Shown here: positions 10,601 to 18,639 of the stretch, piece by piece
Position numbering within the stretch: the stretch's first letter is position 1
How the letters are laid out: the number at the start of each line of letters is the position of its first letter
NCBI RefSeq assembly: GCF_000524195.1
Contig: NW_020170384.1
Coordinates: 2,208,390 to 2,228,971, forward strand
Direction: 5' to 3'
Source of the DNA: Echinococcus granulosus
Taxonomy: Eukaryota > Platyhelminthes > Cestoda > Cyclophyllidea > Taeniidae
Length of the DNA: 20,582 nucleotides
Notes under the pieces: generated by a model
What the model saw: the letters and a program-made list of their open reading frames with translations, nothing else
Databases searched by the model: none
What the model was told of the DNA's origin: nothing
Made by a program: the position numbers and the translations under genes

Positions 10601-10734
10601 TCGCCCTTCATTTCGTTCGCTCTCATGATAACCACCATCCCCGACACAAACATGGTCTGCCAAGGGAGGAGTCGTCCGCTAAACCCACTTCAATTAAAAA
10701 GGTGGCGAACTTGAATTTGTCACCGAGGCATTAA
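7224..10734 (+). CDS. Seven-finger C2H2 zinc-finger transcription factor with Hunchback/Ikaros-like C-terminal pair (five exons)
   Basis: This gene very probably encodes a nuclear DNA-binding regulator. Joining 7224-7653, 7986-9056, 9628-10085, 10163-10272 and 10389-10734 gives 2415 nt: 804 codons plus TAA. Introns are 332, 571, 77 and 116 nt, all GT-AG and all phase-consistent. The start is the first ATG after an in-frame TAA at 7179-7181. Order: acidic/Ser-rich N-terminus with a Lys-rich patch (about 90-101) resembling a nuclear localisation signal; fingers 1 (C105-H125), 2 (C133-H153) and 3 (C165-H186); Pro/Ser/Asn-rich linker (187-478); fingers 4 (C479-H499) and 5 (C507-C527); Pro-rich segment (528-690); fingers 6 (C720-H740) and 7 (C748-H769); short tail. 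TGEKPY and SGERPY linkers join 1-2 and 4-5. Fingers 6-7 match the Ikaros/Hunchback dimerisation pair pattern (F.D..MY..H...H, C..CG, EF..H..R). Fingers 4-5 (SALKIH, GERP) recall Spalt proteins, so orthology is open. Confidence 0.85.
7986..9056 (+). CDS. Exon 2: rest of finger 2, finger 3, long Pro/Ser/Asn linker, finger 4
   Basis: The acceptor TTTAG lies at 7981-7985. The first two bases complete Gly144, so finger 2 becomes exactly C-x2-C-x12-H-x3-H. Finger 3 follows an 11-residue spacer and has C-x2-C-x12-H-x4-H. Finger 4 (C479, C482, H495, H499) ends the exon. The donor G|GTTTGT is at 9056/9057. The exon is 1071 nt, a multiple of three with phase 1 at both ends. The open frame upstream of 7986 belongs to the intron. 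A possible in-frame intron inside it (8343-8411) is described among the findings. Confidence 0.85.
8343..8411 (+). other. Candidate in-frame 69-nt intron (exitron) within exon 2
   Basis: The segment starts with GTAGGT and ends with CTTTTCTCGTAG. A TACTAAT branch-point-like motif at 8386-8392 lies about 20 nt before the AG. Removal keeps the frame and replaces residues 263-286 with one Asn. Those residues (rich in Phe, Arg, Thr, with a Cys) are unlike the Pro/Ser-rich sequence on both sides. The donor lacks the usual G at -1; an alternative donor GTAAAG at 8373 would give a 39-nt in-frame intron. If always spliced, the protein has 781 residues. Confidence 0.45.
9628..10085 (+). CDS. Exon 3: CCHC-type finger 5 and Pro-rich segment
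   Basis: The acceptor TCTTAAG ends at 9627, and the first two bases complete Gly501, giving the linker SGERPY between fingers 4 and 5. Finger 5 has C507, C510, H523 and a final Cys (C527) instead of His. A basic run (KVAKR) follows, then Pro-rich sequence, then a more ordered stretch with Phe/Leu/Asn (for example [13 protein letters not shown], near 615-630) that might form a helix. The donor is GAA|GTATGT at 10085/10086, phase 0. Confidence 0.8.
10163..10272 (+). CDS. Exon 4: short acidic linker exon
   Basis: The 110-nt exon follows the 77-nt intron whose acceptor is TTTTCAAG. It encodes 36 residues plus two bases, rich in Glu, Asn and Ser, with no domain. The chosen donor is ATG|GTGAGA at 10272/10273. 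Without splicing the frame meets TGA at once, so the intron is needed to reach the last two fingers. An upstream GTAAAT at 10229 could act as an alternative donor. This is the least certain exon, but its phase 2 end fits exon 5 exactly. Confidence 0.7.
10389..10734 (+). CDS. Exon 5: C-terminal Hunchback/Ikaros-like finger pair and stop
   Basis: The acceptor CTTTCAG ends at 10388. The first base completes Cys690. Finger 6 (C720, C723, H736, H740) contains YFAD and MY at the places typical of the Ikaros family. Finger 7 (C748, C751, H764, H769) has CG after the second Cys and [10 protein letters not shown]. In Ikaros and Hunchback the two last His are separated by five residues; here by four. 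In the known family this pair binds protein partners rather than DNA. A basic, Ser-rich tail of 35 residues ends at TAA. Confidence 0.85.
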
Positions 10735-11054
10735 TCTTCCCATCTTCTTGCATTGGCCAATGCTCAATACGCTATGCGTATTACTATGTGTTTCTTAGAC
10801 TATATTCTACTGTAGGCCAACAAGACCACTTCACATATCACACGACTGTTCATGTCGTATATTTTTGGTGTTTTTAAATACAGATAAATACAAAAATAAC
10901 TTTCTACGCTTTCATAATTTGTGCCCTCATGTAGTAAATTTGGCCAAATGGGGTTCATTGGAATTTTACTTTGTGATCACTGAAGCACAAATCAACAGTT
11001 CCTTTTGTGAGGCTTTCTTTTGAGCGCACAAATTCCCTGTTTGCATTATTTTAT

Positions 11055-11060
11055 AATAAA
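11055..11060 (+). terminator. Probable poly(A) signal of the zinc-finger gene
   Basis: AATAAA lies about 320 nt after the stop codon and is followed about 20 nt later by a T/G-containing stretch. A second AATAAA at 11213-11218 could serve as a distal site. No other AATAAA occurs between the stop and 11055. Confidence 0.5.
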
Positions 11061-14000
11061 GACAAATAATGCCAAGAATGTAGATTGTCTAGCTTAAGCT
11101 AGAAGGATTTGGAGTAAATTTTAATGTGGACATGGATGAATTTAACAATGTCCACAGCTCTCAACAGACGTAAACTATGGATTTACCAGGTGTAAATAGT
11201 ATAACTTGCACAAATAAATCAGAATCATAGACAAAATAAGTTTCAGTTATTTAACGGTTGTGCTACTGTTTATACCTTCCTATAGCTTTGATGCATACGC
11301 AAAAGAGGCTGTTTAATCAGTCGACGGTTTGGCCCCGCTGAATTTGAGCTTGATTGAATACTGGAGGAGGGGAAGGAGCATAGCAACATCGTAAATTGCC
11401 ACCTTTCGAGACGTACACAGTTGGCACACTGGTATCAAACCGGTAATTATAGAGGCTCTCATCATCACACTTAACCCCCTTACAAATAGCTCATTTTGCG
11501 GAACGACAGTTATTTTACAAATTCCACCAACCAACTAAGTAACAAAAAAAAATTAATGTTTAGCTGACACCACTATTTGATAAAAGGGCGCTCAGCGGAT
11601 TACGGCATGAGTCGTGGTACTTTGGGCACTTTGAAAGTTAGTATCCAAGCTGTTGAGTAGCCTGTTACTAAGGTAACCATTAAACAGAGAAGCTAGTCTT
11701 AAGCTCGAAGACATTTGACCTTAGTTGGCTTCGGCTGTATGGTAACTGATAAAGTGATGGTTGGGACAGTGCAGAATTGTATAAGCCCATGACGGCCGGT
11801 CCAAGCCCCGTTAGAAGAATAGCTGATGGATGCTTAGACTTTGAATACATCATATAATGAATTGGGATTAAACTGAAATAGTACCGCTCAAATTAGTTTA
11901 CCATAAGAAATTGTTTACCAGAGTCTAGGAATAACTTTTACACTGGTACAGGAAGATCTGTGGCTGGAAAGTGAGTGGTATAAACAGTCACACGCATCGG
12001 ACTTTGCTGCCTGATTTATCCTTTAACATGTAATGTAGCCGATTCAGGCTTCATAGTGGATAATCAGAACCAGGTTTCCGCGATCTTACATCAGATAATT
12101 GCGGTTAAAACTTCAGGAACACATGGAAGTAGATTTGTTCAATATTAGTTTGCTAGCTCCTCATTTCTTTTTTTTGAATATTTCACTTTGACAAATGGCA
12201 TTATTGTCAACAAGATATAAGGAATTTTCATGCATTAATTAACAAGGGACGCTAAAATTTGTTTGCTCTACTTATACCTCATTCTAATACGCTGTGAGGA
12301 AATGTCGCCGATTTTTCGTCGCATATACCCCGCTTCTGTGTAGGCTAGGAGGGCTTTTGTTGACTAATTAGGTGACTCAGCATGACTCTTCTGGTAGCCG
12401 AAATTTCCTCATTTTCCACACCGAAGGAAACTTGCATTATTTATGGCCATTACATAATGGCGGACTTCTTGTCCTACATATCAGGTGTACGCAGGCAACA
12501 ACGTCCTAGCGGTGGCAAGGAGCGCTAAATGCCCAAAGGCTTGATGACTCTATGCATTCTGTTTGTTCGAATTACATTTAACTTTAAATTTTGTTGCAAA
12601 TAACTTAATCACTGAAATGCAATGGAAATAGACTTTATCATGCCTCAATGATTTTAATTTGGAAAAATTGCATTTTTATTGTGGTAAATAGATTTTGTGG
12701 TCTATTTTCGAGCATGATCACGTCGGTGCACAAAGGAAGATCATAAAATGCTCAATTTGGTAGAGGAACAGTAAAGAGAATTACTGGATTTGATGATATT
12801 TCGGCTTAAATGAAAGAGACGTCGCTGTTTAAGCCAATGATAAATAGAATACTCGCTTATACTCAATCCTACTTGTTTGGCTTTCAAACAGCTTTCAGAA
12901 GAGAGTATTTAAAGATAAAAGACGGTTCTTTCAAAGGACAAGAGTAGCTTAAAGTAAGAAAGAGTTACTCTGGTGGTGAATAAAGTAGAAGTAGATAAAA
13001 CAAAGCACGCCATTTTTTAATTTGCTTGAATGAAACCCCTCTAAAGGCCACAATAGAGGGAATTGGAGAAATAATTAGAAAATCGGAGGCGGTTAAATGA
13101 AAGTACTACCTATTTTGTCCTCGCATTGTGGAATGCTTCTATTGTGAAAAGACTAGTTAGGATAAACGAACAAACGAGTCACTAAGACAGCAAGCGAAGG
13201 GGATGACCTAGCAAATCGTAGACTTTTCTGTTGTCTTGGCAAAGTGGCATTAAGAATTCTATTCCCAAATGAAGACTCAAGCACTTTTTCGATTCAAAAT
13301 GCAAATGTGGAAGTGTCCGCTAAAATAGGCTTGTAATACTTAAGTTGTTTATCTAACTCTCGGATTTGGTAACGGGTGGCTTAGGCCTCTGCCATTGTAC
13401 CTCCGCCGGGTAACCATACCCATAACCCCAAGCCCTATTGTTAGTCTGCAATAACTAAGGAATGTTAACTCTTCTTATGTCTTCAGAAAAGCCTCAGGGT
13501 GCCACAAGGTCTAGTCTTGGCTTCAAAATGGCGTTTTTATTTGAAGACGTGCCCGTAGTTGATTTTGAGTATTTTTCAGCTCTCATCATAATCCATAAGC
13601 TTTGAAATAGTTAGCTAAGCTCCCTGAATTATAAGATCCCTTAAGTAAATTAAATTCAAATTCTACCCCTGTGGTTATCAAAGAGCATTTATGTCGTTTC
13701 CATCTTTATAGGCCATGTAAAATTTGTGATTTTTTATTCATGAATAAGGCCAGAAACTTACATAATTTCCCACTTAAAAGTAAGCTGCAAACCAGCTGAA
13801 GCGATTGACTAAAATACAGCCAAGGAGAGCTATTTTTCTTTATTGGAATATGAAACAATCGTCAAAACCTCCAACTCGAATTTTGCAGTCAAATACTTTA
13901 ATCAGTGCTGAGCAGATTATGTCTGAGCGAAGGATTTTTCTTTGTCTGCACACAATCTATTTTATTAATGAGTCTTCATGTTCTTGGATAACCAAATAAG

Positions 14001-14737
14001 AAGGATCCTTGAAGCACATTTGCTGTCATCTTTATTTGCGGTAGTGATGAAGTAAGCTAACCAAAAAATCATGGATTTAAGCAAAGCACAGTATCACAAG
14101 AGCGGTGGTGAAATTGGAAGTCGCCTATACACCCCGCCTGTCCAGGGGCTTTTCACCCATGTCAAGCGGTTAATGAAATATACCACCTTCAAGAAACGTG
14201 TTATTCTCAAAAGCGTTGTTTTAATCAGAATTTAGGTAAGTATCCGAATGTAGGCATGCCAAAGGGACTAGAGTATACCGGAAGGCAAGGGCCAAATCAC
14301 CTGCCATCCAACCAGATGACCATTTCGAACAGTACATGTCCAAACCTTAACCCCTATTTAATAAACTAAATTTGATACCGTGTATCTGATATCAAATGAG
14401 ATGAACTAATTTCCTGCATTGCCAAGCATAATTAGAGTTGCCTTTTTGGAGTTGCAACCAATTGATATCTTCTAGTCAGCCCACTTTGTCGTTTCAATAT
14501 TTATGAGCTAGCTACTGTAATTCGGATATTTTTAAACTCAAATGAAATCGATAAAATAGTAATGGGTATAGTAATTTTTTAAAATACGACCATAATCAAT
14601 TAAAAACAGCATGCATTGAAACATCAGGTTGCTTTCATTTGGAGCTGTTGGTCAATATCTATAAATACTGCACTCTATTTGCTGAGCCTTTATTTTGAGA
14701 AACCCAAGTGACTTGAAGATGCGGCTTCTGTTTGAAA

Positions 14738-15025
14738 TCATTGCAACTGGTAATTACTTATCCCAGCCAAAGGTGTTCGCAACAAAGGTGACTCACACAC
14801 ACAGAGGGAGTTGGACATGACCTCAAGGATGTCATTCCCCCCCTCTATCGCGGATTTACCTCGAACAAAGGGGTTTACTGCACACCATTGGCGGCTCGCA
14901 TTTACGAGTCCATGCATAACTTCCGTTCTGTGCGCTTCCTCGTAAACATCACACCACGTTATCCACCTCAAACTACATAAGGCAAGGAACAAGTTGTTGT
15001 AACTCCCGGGCCTGTAATCACTCAT
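14738..15025 (-). CDS. Possible orphan ORF or exon, unknown function
   Basis: A 95-codon ATG-to-TGA frame on the minus strand lies in a segment clearly GC-richer than its surroundings. The product has mixed, protein-like composition with five Cys and four Trp (for example LRWITWCDVYEEAHRTEV) and no low complexity. Internal GT sites (CGAG|GTAAAT and GTGT|GTGAGT) could be donors. No family is recognised. It could be a short gene, an exon of a longer minus-strand gene, a decayed element or a chance ORF. Confidence 0.25.
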   Translation of the reverse strand: MSDYRPGSYNNLFLALCSLRWITWCDVYEEAHRTEVMHGLVNASRQWCAVNPFVRGKSAIEGGNDILEVMSNSLCVCESPLLRTPLAGISNYQLQ

Positions 15026-16379
15026 TCAAGCTTTTAGGATGTGGCAGTCATTTTGCGACAATAAAATTCTACTTAGGGTAACAAAAACTGCAATTTAGAT
15101 AATATGGGTCCAAGCAGTAGAACTAAATAGGGCTATAGACGCAGTTCGTAACAGTTTACTAATGTTACAGTTTGCTAGGTACTAAGGCGTACGCGTCTTC
15201 ATTTTTATGCAGCAGTGATGTAAATCCTCGCACCTACACGACTGATTCTGTCCTACCGGTTTGGTGATGAAATCACGTACTATGTAAGTCGAATGCAAGA
15301 CTGGCACAGCTTCGAAGTCGTTAAAGTTATATGAAGCAGTTGTTTTTTTATTTTATGGAGCTTTGTCGCCTTGATTTCAAGGAGTTGGTACACTTACGAT
15401 ATCTACAAGGACAAAATGTTCATTCGCAAACTCAGTAGTAGCGGGAGTGGTGGTGGCTGGTTACGTCGGCCGGAACGATTAGCTGGTCACGGGTGCTTTT
15501 TGGCAAGATGCCTTTTCAGATTTTACGATTATTGCAGTCCCTATTTCAAGTGCTGATGCATCCACGTTAGACATGATACCGTATTCGTTAAAGTAGAACT
15601 GGATGTAATAAAAGTGACTATTTTATCAAAATAGGGTTAGTAAAACAAGTGAAGAAATTGGCCTATCATCTGTATCTGGGTATACGCTTTCTTAGCGTGA
15701 AGGGTAATGTGAATTAGCATAACTGAGCCAGTAATGAGAGTTAAAAGGCCCCCTCTAAAATAAGATCTACTGCTTTCCACATATCTCAGTCCGGTCGACC
15801 TGATTTAATGCACTCTATCACACCAGAGGCAGTAACTGTATCATTAGGGAAAGATGCAAAAAAAATGGGAAAAGAGGGTGATTTAGACATTTTGTGAACC
15901 TACTGCGAGACCAATTACTGACGTTCGGGTTCGAAAATCTGCAAATAGTACATGGAGTGTATCCTTCCACATCCGTGACCGATTTAATGCAGCCTGTGGT
16001 TATTTTGCATAGGTTTAATCACGTATTTTACGCAAATGAGTTACAGCTGTATTTAATCGTGTAACTTTTACGAAGACTCGCTCTCACATTGACAAAAATG
16101 ACGCGTTTGTAACACGAATTGGAGCTGAGAATCAACAGCAGAAGCAACGATTGCACTGACAGATAGTTTAGTAAAGCAAAAGTCAATTATTAACGCTTTG
16201 GAAATGAATGATTTTAAATGTGAAAGCTTATTCTTACCCCTATTGAGCGCATGCACACTTCTATAGGGAAGGAAATTTGAAATTGCAGCCTTATATCTGT
16301 CGAATAGCCTTAACAAGAATTGCCATCAAGTGCTTATTTAATGCCTACCCGATTCCTGTACAGCAGCAACACTAATAGC

Positions 16380-16411
16380 AGTGGCGGTGGCGGTGGTGGC
16401 AGTGGTTGCAC
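16380..16411. repeat. GGT/GGC trinucleotide repeat
   Basis: The plus strand reads as interrupted GGT and GGC units, a degenerate trinucleotide microsatellite. It is the start of a GC-richer island that runs to about 16900. The ORFs across it on both strands encode Ala/Thr- or Ser/Cys-rich low complexity and are not called as genes. Confidence 0.6.
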
Positions 16412-16770
16412 TGATAGAATATGAAGCAAAATGAGGAGTAAGAGGAGGAGGAAGTAATGGAGAACCATCTGCTGTCCATTTTCCAGCTGTGCTCACATTT
16501 GCGCTCGTCGTCTGAGACACCCTGATGGGCGGCTCCGTGAATACGTGCGTGTGTGCGCTTGCTCGGTGGTGGGTATCTGCAGCACGCGATAACACATAAC
16601 AGCTGCCAGCTCTCGCCCCCTACTCAACCCCTTCTTCCCTCATCCACAAATGCTACTACTGTTGTTGCTACTGCTCCTGCAATGCCTACTGTGGCGTGGC
16701 GTAGGGGGTGGGGGGATGCACAGATGTATGTGTGAGGGGATAATATTTACCCCACAGTAGCAGCGTTGAC

Positions 16771-16790
16771 GCCTGCCTGCCTGCCTGCCC
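16771..16790. repeat. (GCCT)n tetranucleotide repeat
   Basis: Nearly five perfect GCCT units form a short microsatellite, 55 bp downstream of a G-rich run (16704-16715). Such tracts vary in length between individuals. Confidence 0.75.
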
Positions 16791-17688
16791 ACTAAGCGTA
16801 CATGTATGCGTGTATGTTCGCGGCAAATCAAAGAAGGCGAAGGAGAGGAAACAGCGGCAGCAAAATGTGCCACACACGAGCATGAAACGGAATACGCGGA
16901 CATTTATCGTCAACTGAACATGCAGGGTGGGTTGGTGACAAATATCATTCCCTTAAAACAATAAGATTTACACGACAAAATATATAGAGGTATTAATTGT
17001 AAAAAGAAATCACTAAAATTCCATCTGGTGGATTCACGAGTTAAACACTAGTGCAAAAATTTACCCAATTGGATTGAAAAACGAAGCAGTGTTGAAGGCA
17101 AAAGATATGTCCGCTCAGATTTCCCATCTTATGATACCCGTCAAACAACTCTGAACAGGCGCGGAACCTAGTCGCATGCCTTTCTGAATGCCACTTGCTT
17201 TTACTTTACTACTAGTAAAAATTCAGTATGCGAATACCACTTTCAGAAGTCAAAGTTTAGAACACCCCTAGTCTAAATCAGCTAGACCCCCCTATATTTT
17301 ACAGAAGTGGTGTGGAATTCCGACGGGTAAAATCAAGGTCGAGCAAGCAATGGTGAACGACTAAATAGTCGAGGATGAGCAACCAGCTACGGGCATTAGT
17401 ACTTTCATTAATAAAAACCTTAATCTACCATTCTTGTTTGCCGATGCCTTGCTTGGAGGCACAATAGTGAAGTCGCAAACAGATCACATGAAGACGGAAA
17501 AGTGACACTGCTAAACAATGGTCTGTAATACTTTGGCACTTTGTTTAACACTTTGTTTTGGTTTCGCGAGCGTTTAGGAGCCCACTCTTGTACTTCTACT
17601 AGGCGGCACGACCTCCGAGTTCAAGTTAAGTGGTACACTTAACTAGGGGTTACAAACTCCACCTGTGTTAATTTCATTGGAAGTATTG

Positions 17689-17694
17689 TTTATT
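17689..17694 (-). terminator. Candidate poly(A) signal for the minus-strand coiled-coil gene
   Basis: The minus strand reads AATAAA here, about 265 nt past the TGA at 17961-17959. It would end the transcript if that TGA is the true stop. If the gene splices on from 17963 the signal is irrelevant. Confidence 0.3.
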
Positions 17695-17958
17695 GTATAA
17701 TCGAAGATTCTTTTTAAAACGAACTCTTTCTACCAAAAAATAATATTGCATAAAAATTCAGCAAATGTTCCACCTATCATAAACCACAAAGAAAACGAAG
17801 ACTCAATGAAAACAAACATGATCTTCAAGCAAAGGTAGGCATACGATAAACAACTTGATATGGAATAATATATGTGGATAGTATATAAAATAGGAGGAAA
17901 GCAAGATGGAGACTCGTGAGGTCGGATTGTGTCAAATCAAGTGGATTGCGCTGTACCA

Positions 17959-18294
17959 TCACCGCAGGTCGCGTGGGACGGAGGTAGTGGAACCCACACC
18001 ACTGACCGCACCAAAACCACCGGAACGAGAGGCAGCCAGTGAGGACTCGAGAAGGGAGAGGCGTTTGCGTAGCAGACCCAGCTCCGTTTCCGCCATGTTA
18101 AGGTCGCAGCGAGCTCGCGCCAGCTCGGCGGTTAGGGCGCGAGACTTGGCGCGCTCGCATACCGCCTCGGCACGTGCTACCAATGCTACCGAGCGCCAGT
18201 GGCGCAACTGCTCTGCTGCGGTCTCCAATGAGGCCTCAGAGGCAGCTAAAACGCCACTGCCGTCTGCAGGTGAAGAGGAGCCTCTCTTTGCCAC
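17959..18294 (-). CDS. Coiled-coil gene, downstream exon
   Basis: Begins with GTG (Val61) right after the acceptor AG at 18296-18295, not with a start codon. It carries the whole predicted coiled coil with no proline between residues 70 and 165 or so. The opposite strand also has a 137-codon open frame here, which is Arg/Ala/Ser-rich and reads as the mirror of this exon. Confidence 0.6.
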   Translation of the reverse strand: MAKRGSSSPADGSGVLAASEASLETAAEQLRHWRSVALVARAEAVCERAKSRALTAELARARCDLNMAETELGLLRKRLSLLESSLAASRSGGFGAVSGVGSTTSVPRDLR

Positions 18295-18623
18295 CTGTAG
18301 GAGAGAAAGGAAACTCTAAGTGACGTCCCAACAATCATATAGAACCTACGTTAATTGAAGGTAATATCCTTGTAATTACATGTAATATTTAATCCTTTGT
18401 TTGAAATAACATCTTGAAAAGGAGGAAATGTCGGCATGACTACCTGTAGATTGCCTCCGAGCTCGCCGGAGGAGGAATCGCGATCAGCGGAGGTGGTGCG
18501 CCCGTTAAGACGGCGGTTGGGGGAAACATCAGTGGTGGTGGATTGTCGAGAGAGTGTGGTCGCACGACGCCAATCATGGGAGAACCGGATTTGCCCTCGT
18601 GACTGTGAGTTTGAGTTGTCCAT
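17959..18623 (-). CDS. Coiled-coil protein of unknown family (two exons, possibly partial)
   Basis: On the minus strand, exon 18623-18444 and exon 18294-17959 join in phase 0 across a 149-nt intron with donor CAG|GTAGTC and a strong acceptor (TTTCTCTCCTACAG). The predicted product has 171 residues. Residues 1-60 are basic and rich in Ser, Thr and Arg (WRRATTLSRQS and similar sites could be kinase targets). Residues about 77-150 are rich in Ala, Leu, Glu and Arg with heptad-like spacing (ELGLLRKRLSLLESSLAAS), a likely coiled coil. A Gly/Ser tail follows. Both exons are much GC-richer than their surroundings. The first exon may begin at ATG 18623, or be internal, since a CCCAG acceptor ends eight bases before it. 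The end may be TGA at 17961-17959, or a donor CG|GTGATG at 17962 may lead to another exon. No function can be named. Confidence 0.6.
18444..18623 (-). CDS. Coiled-coil gene, upstream exon
   Basis: Sixty codons from the ATG at 18623 to Gln60 before the donor at 18443. An in-frame TAA lies about 40 nt upstream of the ATG, so no longer open frame exists on genomic DNA. A pyrimidine-containing stretch ending in CCCAG (18636-18632) could accept a spliced leader or a 5' intron. Confidence 0.55.
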
Positions 18624-18639
18624 CAGACTGCCTGGGAGG

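Larger units (their letters stand above)
11220..17680. other. Large gene-poor interval
   Basis: About 6.4 kb contains no ORF with a recognisable domain and no clear exon chain on either strand. Base composition is mostly AT-rich, with GC-richer patches at about 14740-15025 and 16380-16900. No tRNA, rRNA, integrase, reverse transcriptase or terminal-repeat signal was seen. Developmental regulators often have long flanks with distant enhancers, so some of this DNA may be regulatory; nothing in the sequence proves it. Confidence 0.5.

Noticed and set aside
15513..15535. TGGCAAGATG, resembling the start of miR-31
   Set aside because: Only about ten bases match and no complementary arm is found nearby to make a hairpin.
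16338..16913. Minus- and plus-strand ORFs in the GC-rich island
   Set aside because: They encode Ala/Thr or Ser/Cys low complexity that follows the microsatellites and overlap each other on both strands.
17906..18319. 137-codon plus-strand ORF
   Set aside because: It is antisense to the coiled-coil exon, is Arg/Ala/Ser-rich, and lacks fitting splice partners. The minus-strand reading has a phase-matched intron and a heptad-like pattern.
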